From NCBI RefSeq assembly GCF_002631185.1, contig NZ_PDNU01000019.1, positions 62,001-126,000 on the forward strand: a stretch of 64,000 nt of DNA, read 5' to 3'. The notes under the pieces were generated by a model. That model was given only the letters and a program-made list of their open reading frames with translations, was not told the DNA's origin and did not search any database. Source of the stretch: Teichococcus rhizosphaerae. GTDB lineage: Bacteria; Pseudomonadota; Alphaproteobacteria; Acetobacterales; Acetobacteraceae. Below are positions 1-7,707 of the stretch, in pieces; positions within the stretch are counted from its first letter, which is position 1, and every line of letters begins with the position of its first letter. The translations under genes were made by a program, and so were the position numbers.

Positions 1-2852
1 ATGGCGCCGCGCCGCTGCCCGACGCACAGGGCTGGGAAGCGGCCTGCGCCGCGCCGGACCTGGAGCGGGCCTGGGTCTCGCCGCTGGGCTCGGCGCCCTG
101 GCCGGCCCTGCTGGTCGCCGCCCGCACGGCGCCCGCCGGGGCGGAGGCGGCGGCGCCGGCCGCGCCCGCCCGGCCCGCCACCCTGCAACTGCACCATGAC
201 GCGGCCAGCGCGCCGCTGGCCGAGGCGCTCGCCGCCGCCCTGTCGGGGGCCGGCGCCGGCGTCGCGGCGCTGCCGCTGGCGGCAGCCGGGCAGCAGCCGC
301 CGCGCGGCCTTTCGGGCGCGCATGTCGTGGCGCTGGCCGCGCCGGAGGCCGGCGCGCTGCCCGCCGCCCTGGCGCAGGTCACCGCCCTGGCCGAGGCGGC
401 GCGCGGCCGGGCACAGGCCTTCACCCTGGTCACCGCCGATGCGCGGTGCGCGCCGGAGGCGGCCGCGCTGCACGGCCTGGCCCGGGTGCTGACCAACGAG
501 ATGCCGGAGCTGCGGCCCCGCCGCATCGGCCTGGAGGCCGCGCTGGCGCCGGCCGAGGCCGCCGCCCGCCTGCTGCCCGAGCTGCTCGGCGCCGGGGCGG
601 AGCCGGAGCTGCGCCTGACCCGGGCCGCGCGCCTGGCACCCCGCCTGCGCCCCGGCGCCCGCCCCGCCCCCGCCGTGCCGCGGGGCCCGGCGCGGCTGGC
701 CATCCGCCAGCCCGGCCAGCTCGGCACGCTGGAATGGGAAAGCCTCACCCTGCCGCCGCCCGGCCCGGGCGAGGTGGTGGTGCGCGTCGAGGCCGCCGGC
801 CTCAACTTCCGCGACCTGATGTGGGCGCAGGGCCTGCTGCCGGAGGAGGCGCTGCTGCTCGGCTTCGCCGGCCCCACCCTGGGGATGGAGATGGCCGGCG
901 TGGTGGAGCAGGCCGGTCCCGGGGTCGACCTCCGGCCGGGCGAGGCGGTGTTCGGCTTCGCCCCCGCAGCACTTGCCAGCCGCGTGCGCACCCGCGCCGA
1001 GGCGGTGACGCGCGTGCCGCCCGGGCTGGACTTCGCCGCCGCCGCCACCGTGCCGGTGGCCTTCCTCACCGCCATCTACGCGCTGGAGCACTGCGCCCGG
1101 CTGGGGGAAGGCGAGACGGTGCTGATCCATGGCGGCGCCGGCGCCGTGGGGTTGGCCGCGCTGCAGGTGGCGCGCGCCGCCGGCGCCCGCATCGCCGCCA
1201 CCGCCGGCACGGCCGCCAAGCGCGCCCTGCTGCGCGCCGCCGGCGCCGAGCTGGTGCTGGACAGCCGCGACCCCGGCTTCGCCGACCAGCTTCGCGCCGC
1301 CTGGCCCGAAGGGGTGGACGTGGTGCTGAACTCGCTGGCCGGCGAGGCGATGGAGCGCAGCCTCGCGCTGGTGAAGCCCTTCGGCCGCTTCGTCGAGCTG
1401 GGCAAGCGGGACTTCTTCGAGAACCGCCGCGTCGGGCTGCGCCCCTACCGCCACAACCTCACCTATTTCGGCGTGGACGTGGACCAGCTGCCCAAGGCGC
1501 GGCCGGACCTGGCGCGGCGGCTTCTCGCCGACATCGCGGGCCGCTTCGCCGCGGGCGCGCTGCACCCGCTGCCGCACGCGAAGCGCCCGGCCACCGAGGC
1601 GGAGGCCGCCTTCCGCGCGCTGCAGGCCAGCAGCCATATCGGCAAGCTGGTGCTGGTGCCGCCGCCCGTGCCGCGCGCGGCGCCCCGCCCGGGCTGGACG
1701 CCGCCCGAGGGCACCATCCTGGTGGTGGGCGGCGTGCAGGGCTTCGGCTTCGAATGCGCCAAGTGGCTGGCGGCGCGCGGGGCGCGGCACCTGGCCCTGC
1801 TGTCGCGCCGCGGCGGCACCACGCCGGGGGCGGAAGCGGCGGTGACGGCGCTGGCGGCGCTCGGCGCCCGCGCCACCGTCCACGCGGCCGACGCCACGGA
1901 CGCGGCGGCGCTGGAGGCGGCGCTCGCCGCCATCCGCGCCGAGGGGCCGCCGCTGGCGGGGGTGGTGCACGCCGCCGCCGCCTTCGACGACGCCGCCGCC
2001 ATCGCGCTCGACGCGCGCCGCTTCGCCGCCGTGCTGGCGCCCAAGCTCGCCATCGCCGAGAACCTGGACCGGGCGACGCGGCGGGACCCGCTCTCGCTGT
2101 TCCTGCTGTTCTCCTCCGCCACCACGGCCATGGGCAATCCGGGCCAGGCCAACTACGTCGCCGCCAACATGGCGCTGGAGGCGCTGGCGCGGCGGCGCCA
2201 CGCGGAAGGGCTGCCGGCGCTGGCGGTGGGCTGGGGCCCGATCGCCGATGCAGGCGTGCTGGCCGGCGACGCCGCCACCGCCGAGACCCTGGCCCGGCGC
2301 CTCGGCGTCGAGCCCATGGCGGCGGTCGAGGCGCTCTCCGCCCTGCCCGCCCTGCTGGAAGCGGGCGCGCCGGTGCTGGGCCTCGCGCGCATCGCCTGGC
2401 GGGAAGCGCGCATGGCGCTGCCGGTGCTGGAGGAGCCGTTCTTCTCCGAGGTGCGCGGCCGCGCCGGGCAGGAGATGGAGGCGGCCAGCCTGCAGGCCCA
2501 CCTGCTGTCCCTGCCGCCCGAGGAGGCGCGCGCGCTGCTGCGCCAGGTGGCGCAGCAGGAGGTGGCGCGCATCCTGCGCCTGCCGCCCGAGGCGGTGCCG
2601 CTCGACGCCCCCGTGGCCGGCCTCGGGCTCGACAGCCTGGGCGGGCTGGAGCTGCGCGGCGCGCTGGAGCGGCGGCTCGGCATGCAGGTGCCGCTGGCCT
2701 CGGTGAGCGAGGAGCTGACCATCGACCTGCTCACCCGCAAGCTGGCGGACGGCCTGGCCGGCGGCCGCGACGAGGAGGCGATCGCCGGGCTGGTGGAGCA
2801 GTTCGAGCCCAGCGCCACCCCCGCCGCGCGGGCCGCCGAACCGGCCGCGTGA
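1..2852 (+). CDS. Type I polyketide/fatty-acid synthase, C-terminal part (ER-KR-ACP), 5' truncated by window edge
   Basis: The reading frame is open from base 3, so the gene starts before the window; about 949 residues are visible. Numbering from base 3, residues about 1-230 look like the structural part of a ketoreductase. Residues about 235-550 are an enoylreductase with NFRDLM and the NADPH loop HGGAGAVGLAALQ. Residues about 570-800 are a ketoreductase with FSS, NYVAAN and an FDD motif that suggests B-type stereochemistry. Residues about 840-925 are an acyl carrier protein with GLDSLGG, whose Ser (about residue 878) would carry phosphopantetheine. No thioesterase follows the ACP, so the chain is probably released by another protein, and the next gene is an alpha-oxoamine synthase. 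The glycine loop of the KR reads GGVQGFG rather than the usual GGLGGLG. Its neighbours match the rhizobial rkp-1 region, where RkpA is a similar multidomain synthase; that equivalence is an inference. Confidence 0.93.
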   Translation, partial: GAAPLPDAQGWEAACAAPDLERAWVSPLGSAPWPALLVAARTAPAGAEAAAPAAPARPATLQLHHDAASAPLAEALAAALSGAGAGVAALPLAAAGQQPPRGLSGAHVVALAAPEAGALPAALAQVTALAEAARGRAQAFTLVTADARCAPEAAALHGLARVLTNEMPELRPRRIGLEAALAPAEAAARLLPELLGAGAEPELRLTRAARLAPRLRPGARPAPAVPRGPARLAIRQPGQLGTLEWESLTLPPPGPGEVVVRVEAAGLNFRDLMWAQGLLPEEALLLGFAGPTLGMEMAGVVEQAGPGVDLRPGEAVFGFAPAALASRVRTRAEAVTRVPPGLDFAAAATVPVAFLTAIYALEHCARLGEGETVLIHGGAGAVGLAALQVARAAGARIAATAGTAAKRALLRAAGAELVLDSRDPGFADQLRAAWPEGVDVVLNSLAGEAMERSLALVKPFGRFVELGKRDFFENRRVGLRPYRHNLTYFGVDVDQLPKARPDLARRLLADIAGRFAAGALHPLPHAKRPATEAEAAFRALQASSHIGKLVLVPPPVPRAAPRPGWTPPEGTILVVGGVQGFGFECAKWLAARGARHLALLSRRGGTTPGAEAAVTALAALGARATVHAADATDAAALEAALAAIRAEGPPLAGVVHAAAAFDDAAAIALDARRFAAVLAPKLAIAENLDRATRRDPLSLFLLFSSATTAMGNPGQANYVAANMALEALARRRHAEGLPALAVGWGPIADAGVLAGDAATAETLARRLGVEPMAAVEALSALPALLEAGAPVLGLARIAWREARMALPVLEEPFFSEVRGRAGQEMEAASLQAHLLSLPPEEARALLRQVAQQEVARILRLPPEAVPLDAPVAGLGLDSLGGLELRGALERRLGMQVPLASVSEELTIDLLTRKLADGLAGGRDEEAIAGLVEQFEPSATPAARAAEPAA

Positions 2853-2915
2853 AACGGCCCTTCCGGCAGGGGGGGCGGTGCGGAGCGGCGCCGGATCGCC
2901 TATCTCCAGAGCCTC

Positions 2916-2939
2916 CCCCGCCGGCACGGGCCGGCGGGG
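2916..2939 (+). other. GC-rich hairpin between PKS and oxoamine synthase genes
   Basis: A perfect 9-bp inverted repeat (CCCCGCCGG / CCGGCGGGG) with a 6-nt loop lies 64 bases after the PKS stop. No T-tract follows, so it is not a standard intrinsic terminator. It may stabilise or punctuate the transcript between the two cluster genes, or simply reflect the very high GC. Confidence 0.35.
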
Positions 2940-3006
2940 CCTCGCCAATGAACGGACCGCATGGCATGACCCTCTCTCCCACCCGCCCCCGCCAGGGAGG
3001 CGTCGC

Positions 3007-4344
3007 GTGAGCGGCGGGCTCAGCACCAGCGCGCGGCTGGCCCTGCTGGCGCGGCTCTCCAAGCGCCGCAGCGGCGAGGCCCCGGCGCCCGAGGCCGGCA
3101 GCGCGCGCGACTTCACCACCCTGCCCGGGATGCGCGACTTCGGGCTGATGAAGGCGGCCCTGCAGTCGCTCGACCTGCCGAGCCCGCTGTTCCAGGGGCA
3201 TGACGGGCTGGCCGGCGCGCACAGCAGCATCGGCGGCCGCCCCGTCATCAACTTCAGCAGCTACAACTATCTCGGGCTGAACGGCGATCCGCGGGTGCTG
3301 GCGGCGGCCAAGGCGGCGGTGGACCGCTACGGCGTCTCCCCTTCCGGCTCGCGCATCCTTTCGGGCGAGCGCGAGCCGCACCGCGCGCTGGAGCGCGCCC
3401 TGGCCGAGCTGCACGGCACCGAGGCGGCGCTCACCTTCGTGTCCGGCCACGCCACCAACGTCACCACCATCGGCCATCTGATGGGCCCGCGCGACGTGGT
3501 GGTGCACGATGCCGCCATCCACAATTCCTGCGTCGAGGGCGCCCGCCTCTCGGGCGCCCGGCGCGTCCCCTTCCCGCACAACGACATGGCGGCGGCGGAG
3601 CGGGAGCTGGCGGCGGCGCGGCGCGGCGCGCAGGGGAAGTCAAGCCGCGCCCTGCTGCTGGTGGAGGGCCACTACAGCATGGACGGCGACAGCCCCGATC
3701 TCGCCCGCTGCGTCGAGATCGCCCGCCGCCACGATGCCTGGCTGATGGTGGACGAGGCGCATTCCCTCGGCGTGCTGGGCGCCACCGGCCAGGGCGTCGC
3801 CGAGGCGCAGGGGGTCGATCCCTCCGGCGTGGACATCTGGATGGGCACGCTCTCCAAGACCCTCTCGGCCTGCGGCGGCTACATCGCCGGGCGCGCCGAC
3901 CTGATCGACTGGATGCGGCACACCGCGCCGGGCTTCGTCTATTCCGTGGCGCTGCCGGCGCCGCTGGCCGCCGCCGCGCTGGAATCGCTGCGCATCCTGC
4001 GCGCCGAGCCGGAGCGGGTGGCGCGGCTGCGGGCCAATGGCATGGGCCTGCGCGACCGCCTGCGCGCGCGCGGCTTCGACACCGGCACCAGCCAGGGCAG
4101 CGCCGTGCTGCCGGTCATCCTCGGCTCCTCGGTGCGCACGGCGCGGATGGCCGCGGCGCTGCTGGAGCGCGGCATCTCGGTGCAGACCGTGACCTTTCCC
4201 GCCGTGCCCGAGCAATCCGCCCGGCTGCGCTTCTTCATCTCCTCCGAGCACAGCGAGGACGACCTCGACCGGGCGGCCGAGGCGCTGAGCGAGGCGGCGG
4301 CCAGCGTCGGGCGCGTGGAAAGCCTGCCGGGCGCCGGCATGTGA
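3007..4344 (+). CDS. Alpha-oxoamine synthase family PLP enzyme (AONS/serine palmitoyltransferase-like; RkpG-like)
   Basis: This 445-residue protein belongs to the fold-type I PLP enzymes that condense an acyl thioester with an amino acid to give an alpha-aminoketone (BioF, KBL, SPT, Fum8). Visible family marks are SYNYLGL near the N-terminus, VVHDAAIHNS (substrate/PLP histidines), VDEAHSLG (PLP-contacting Asp and His) and GTLSKTLSACGGY, with the Schiff-base Lys at about residue 284. The GTG at 3007 was chosen because AGGGAGG lies at the right distance upstream; the frame is open further upstream but has no family similarity there. It directly follows a PKS ending in an ACP without a thioesterase, so it likely takes the acyl chain from that ACP. 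RkpG of the Sinorhizobium capsule locus is the closest contextual analogue. Biotin synthesis (bioF) is less likely because no other bio gene is nearby. Confidence 0.9.
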   Translation: MSGGLSTSARLALLARLSKRRSGEAPAPEAGSARDFTTLPGMRDFGLMKAALQSLDLPSPLFQGHDGLAGAHSSIGGRPVINFSSYNYLGLNGDPRVLAAAKAAVDRYGVSPSGSRILSGEREPHRALERALAELHGTEAALTFVSGHATNVTTIGHLMGPRDVVVHDAAIHNSCVEGARLSGARRVPFPHNDMAAAERELAAARRGAQGKSSRALLLVEGHYSMDGDSPDLARCVEIARRHDAWLMVDEAHSLGVLGATGQGVAEAQGVDPSGVDIWMGTLSKTLSACGGYIAGRADLIDWMRHTAPGFVYSVALPAPLAAAALESLRILRAEPERVARLRANGMGLRDRLRARGFDTGTSQGSAVLPVILGSSVRTARMAAALLERGISVQTVTFPAVPEQSARLRFFISSEHSEDDLDRAAEALSEAAASVGRVESLPGAGM

Positions 4345-4375
4345 GCGGAAGGCGCGCCGGGGGCGCGGGCTGGCC

Positions 4376-5203
4376 ATGCGCATCGCCCTGCTGACGCTGG
4401 AAAGCGCGCTCAGCGCCGGGGCGGTGCTGCGGCTGGCCGGGGCGCAGGCGGGGCGCCTCGTGCTGATCGGCCGTTCCCTGCCCTACCGCGCCGCCACGGG
4501 CGGCATGGCCGGGCAGATGGCGGCCCACTGGCGCCGCTCCGGCCCGCGCTTCCTGCCCTACCTGCTGGTCAATTACGGCCTGCCGCAGGCGCTGGGCGAC
4601 CTGCGGCGCGCGCTCGGCGCGGGCGCGCTGAGCCGCCTCGCGCGGCGGCATGGCATCCCGCTGCTGGCGGTGGAGGACGTGAACGGCCCCGCCATGGCGG
4701 CGGCGCTGCGCGCGGCGCGGCCGGACCTCATCCTCTCCTTCCACTTCGACCAGATCCTGCGCGCGGAAACCCTGGCGCTGGCGCCGCTGGGCGGCATCAA
4801 CGTGCATCCCTCGCTGCTGCCTCGCCACCGCGGGCCGGTGCCGACGATCTGGGCGCTGGGCGAGGCGCCGCCCGCCTTCGGCGTGACCGTCCACCGCATG
4901 GTGCCGCGCATCGATGCGGGCGCCATCCTGGCCCAGCAGGCGGTGGCGCTGCCGCCCGGCACCACGGCCAGCACCGCCGCCCGCCTGCTGCACGAGGCCG
5001 GCGCCACGCTGCTCGGCCCGCTCCTGGCGGCGCTGGAGGCCGGCCCCGGCATGCCCGGCGGGGTGCCGCAGGAGCCCGCGGGCCCCGACGCCCCCTATTG
5101 CCCATTTCCCTCCGCCGGGGCATTGCGGAAGATGGCGCGGCAGGGCCAGCGGACAGTTGGCTGGGGGGACCTGCGGGCGGCTCTGGTCGCGCCCGTGGGG
5201 TAA
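4376..5203 (+). CDS. Formyltransferase-family protein (methionyl-tRNA formyltransferase-like, small-molecule type)
   Basis: This 275-residue protein has the N10-formyl-tetrahydrofolate formyltransferase fold. The catalytic Asn-His-Asp set is intact: Asn142 and His144 in INVHPSLLPRHRG and Asp180 in RIDAGAIL, with the spacing seen in PurN and Fmt. It is shorter than Fmt (about 310) and lacks an obvious C-terminal tRNA-binding domain, so a small amine or sugar amine is a more likely acceptor than tRNA. It lies 31 bases after the oxoamine synthase and before a capsule gene. A natural inference is N-formylation of the aminoketone lipid made by the two preceding enzymes, or of an amino sugar of the capsule. 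The acceptor cannot be read from the sequence. The ATG at 4376 begins the recognisable beta strand RIALLTLE. Confidence 0.85.
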   Translation: MRIALLTLESALSAGAVLRLAGAQAGRLVLIGRSLPYRAATGGMAGQMAAHWRRSGPRFLPYLLVNYGLPQALGDLRRALGAGALSRLARRHGIPLLAVEDVNGPAMAAALRAARPDLILSFHFDQILRAETLALAPLGGINVHPSLLPRHRGPVPTIWALGEAPPAFGVTVHRMVPRIDAGAILAQQAVALPPGTTASTAARLLHEAGATLLGPLLAALEAGPGMPGGVPQEPAGPDAPYCPFPSAGALRKMARQGQRTVGWGDLRAALVAPVG

Positions 5204-5297
5204 GGCGCGCCCGCGCCGGGGCGGCCTCCATCGCATCCCGCGCGGCCGGCCTACCGCCCGCATCCGCATCGCCGCAGACGAGAACCTGACGCCGCCG

Positions 5298-6584
5298 ATG
5301 AGCAGCTCCGCCGATCCGGCCCCGCGATCCTTCCTGTTCCTGCAGGGACCGATCACCCCCTTCTTCGACGAGGTGGGCGCGGGGCTGCGGGCACTGGGCC
5401 ACGAGGTGCGCCGGATCAACCTGAACCTCGGCGACAGGCTGTTCTGGCGCGGGCCGGGGGCGGTGGACTTCCGCGGCCGGCCCGGGGATTGGCCCGCCTT
5501 CGTGGCAGGGTTCCTCGACCGCCACGGCGTCACCGACCTGGTGCTGCTGGGCGAGCAGCGGGACTACCACAAGGTGGCCATCGCCGCCGCGCATGCGCGC
5601 GGCATCCGCGTCGCCACCACCGATTTCGGCTATATCCGCCCCGACTGGATCGTGCTGGAGCGGGACGGCATGAACGCCGCCAGCCTGTTCACCCGCGACC
5701 CGGAAACGATCGTGCGGACAGGGGCCGCCCTGCCGCCCCCCGACCTGACCGTGCGCAACAGGGACAGCTTCGCCCGGCAGGCGCGGTGGGACATGCTCTA
5801 CCACCTCAGCAGCGCCCTGCCCTGGCCCTTTCCGCACTACCGCACCCACCTGCTGCAGCACCCGGCGCTCTACTACGCCGGGGTCGGGCTGCGGCTGCTG
5901 CAGCGCGGGCGCGACAACCGCCGGGCGGACGCCATCCTGCGGCGCCTTTCCGGCAGCGGGCCGCTGTTCCTGATGGCGATGCAGATGGAGAGCGACTTCT
6001 CCATCCGCGCCTATTCCCGCTACCCCGACCTCGACACGGCGCTGCGCGAGGTGGCGGAAAGCTTCGCCGCCCACGCGCCGGCCGGCGCGCACCTGCTGGT
6101 GAAGGTGCACCCGCTGGACCCGGGGCTGAAGAACTGGCGGCGGCGCACGGAGAAGATCGCCCGGGCGGCGGGCCTGCCGGAGCGGATGCACTACCTGGGC
6201 GGCGGCAATCTCGGCGCCATCGTCGAGCAGGTGCAGGGCACCGTCACCGTCAACAGCACGGTCGGGCTGCGCTCGATCATCGACCACACCCCCACCTTCG
6301 CGCTCGGCGAGGCGATCTACCGCATCCCCGGCCTGGTCTTCTCCGGACCGCTGGACCGGTTCTGGACCGAGGCGACGCCGCCCGACCCCGCGCTGCGCGA
6401 GGGCTTCCTCCGCTGCATCGCGCACCAGCTCCACATCCGCGGCGTCTACTACAACCGGCCGGGGCTGGACGTGGCGGTGCGCGCGGCGGTGCACCGGCTG
6501 CACCATGGCCTGCTGAACGTGGCCGTGCCGGCGCTGATGCACCCCGCCGATCCCGGCTTCCCCGGCACCGCCGCCCCGCCCTGA
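5298..6584 (+). CDS. Capsular polysaccharide biosynthesis/export protein, KpsS/RkpJ-like
   Basis: This 428-residue cytosolic protein resembles the capsule polysaccharide synthesis family (KpsS, KpsC, RkpJ, LipB), whose best-studied members add beta-Kdo linker residues to a lipid acceptor before export. Supporting features are the N-terminal strand FLFLQGPITPFFDEVGAGL followed by LGHEVRRINLNLGD, a middle segment FLMAMQMESDFSIRAYSRY, the downstream VKVHPLDPG (a conserved HP motif of the family) and VNSTVGLRS, the sugar-nucleotide-binding-like motif near the C-terminus. No signal peptide or membrane span is seen. It is the last gene of the PKS-oxoamine synthase-formyltransferase run and sits 94 bases after the formyltransferase. 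The ATG at 5298 was chosen because similarity begins there; upstream codons in the frame overlap the previous gene. Confidence 0.82.
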   Translation: MSSSADPAPRSFLFLQGPITPFFDEVGAGLRALGHEVRRINLNLGDRLFWRGPGAVDFRGRPGDWPAFVAGFLDRHGVTDLVLLGEQRDYHKVAIAAAHARGIRVATTDFGYIRPDWIVLERDGMNAASLFTRDPETIVRTGAALPPPDLTVRNRDSFARQARWDMLYHLSSALPWPFPHYRTHLLQHPALYYAGVGLRLLQRGRDNRRADAILRRLSGSGPLFLMAMQMESDFSIRAYSRYPDLDTALREVAESFAAHAPAGAHLLVKVHPLDPGLKNWRRRTEKIARAAGLPERMHYLGGGNLGAIVEQVQGTVTVNSTVGLRSIIDHTPTFALGEAIYRIPGLVFSGPLDRFWTEATPPDPALREGFLRCIAHQLHIRGVYYNRPGLDVAVRAAVHRLHHGLLNVAVPALMHPADPGFPGTAAPP

Positions 6585-6738
6585 CATCAGCCTGTCCGGC
6601 ACGGCCGCGCACAAGGCCAAGCCAGAGCCGGAAACCACCCCGCCCCCGATGCGTTGCGCGATCTGGAGAACTGCGCCGCGAGGGCGGGGCGCGAGGGGTG
6701 GGCCGGGAGCCCGCGGGGGACCAATGGGAGGACTGACC

Positions 6739-7707
6739 GTGCCAGGCCGCGCCATGCGCGCCGTGCCGCTGGCGGGGCTGCTGGCGGGGTGCGGCGGCGT
6801 GCAGTCGGCGCTCGATCCGGCCGGCTTCGAGGCGGAGCAGGTGGCGCGGCTGTTCTGGGCCATGCTGGTCGCCAGCGGCGTCATCTGGGTGCTGGTGCTG
6901 GGCCTCGCCCACTACGCCTCCGGCCGCCGCGAGAAGCCCTGGAGCCAGCGCGACGCCGGCCGGCTCATCGTCTGGGGCGGCGCGGTGGTGCCGACGCTGC
7001 TGCTGGCGGTGCTGCTGTTCTTCGGCCTGCGGCTGATGCCGGAGCTGCGCGCGCCCGGCGGCCCGCTGCGCGTGCATGTGGAGGGCGAGCAGTTCTGGTG
7101 GCGGGTGCGCTACCACCCGCCCGGCGGCGCGCCGGTGGAAAGCGCCAACGCGCTGGTGCTGCCGGTGGGCCAGCGCGTGGAGTTCAGCCTGTCCACGCGC
7201 GACGTCATCCATTCCTTCTGGGTGCCGGCGCTGGGCGGCAAGATGGACATGATCCCCGGCCGCACCAACCGCCTGGTGCTGGAGCCCACGCGCACCGGCG
7301 AGTTCCGCGGCGCCTGCGCCGAGCTGTGCGGCGCCTCCCACGCGCTGATGGCCTTCACCGTGCGGGTGGTGGAGCCGGCCGAGTTCGAGGCCTGGCTGGC
7401 GCGCGAGGCGGCGCCCGCCGCCGCCGGCACGGGTCATGCGGGGGAGGCCGCCTTTCTGGCGCATGGCTGCGGCGCCTGCCACAGCGTGCGCGGCACGGCG
7501 GCGCGCGGCGCCATCGGGCCGGACCTGACGCACCTGGCCAGCCGCCCCACCCTCGGCGCCGGCATCCTGGAGAACAGCGCGGCCAACCGCGCCGCCTTCA
7601 TCGCCCGCGTGGACGAGATCAAGCCCGCCGCCCGCATGCCCGCCTATGGCACGCTGCTGGACACCGAGATCGCCGCCATCGCGGCCTGGCTGGGGATGCT
7701 GCGATGA
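6739..7707 (+). CDS. coxB: Cytochrome c oxidase subunit II with fused cytochrome c domain (caa3-type), lipoprotein
   Basis: The protein carries the dinuclear CuA centre of a haem-copper oxidase and a covalent haem c that delivers electrons to it. The N-terminus has a lipobox (LLAGC), suggesting membrane anchoring by lipid, followed by two transmembrane helices. The CuA site is visible as CAELCGASHALM (first Cys about residue 193), with the partner His in DVIHSFWVP. A C-terminal class I cytochrome c domain has CGACH at about residue 244. This combination is typical of caa3 oxidases. The GTG at 6739 was preferred because GGGAGG lies seven bases upstream; ATG at 6724 or 6754 are alternatives in frame. 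The stop overlaps the start of the next gene (ATGA), indicating translational coupling. Confidence 0.93.
   Translation: MPGRAMRAVPLAGLLAGCGGVQSALDPAGFEAEQVARLFWAMLVASGVIWVLVLGLAHYASGRREKPWSQRDAGRLIVWGGAVVPTLLLAVLLFFGLRLMPELRAPGGPLRVHVEGEQFWWRVRYHPPGGAPVESANALVLPVGQRVEFSLSTRDVIHSFWVPALGGKMDMIPGRTNRLVLEPTRTGEFRGACAELCGASHALMAFTVRVVEPAEFEAWLAREAAPAAAGTGHAGEAAFLAHGCGACHSVRGTAARGAIGPDLTHLASRPTLGAGILENSAANRAAFIARVDEIKPAARMPAYGTLLDTEIAAIAAWLGMLR

Noticed and set aside
446-3010. An 854-codon plus-strand frame overlapping the PKS
   Set aside because: Low-complexity Arg/Gly/Ala translation, whereas the other frame shows clear ER, KR and ACP motifs.
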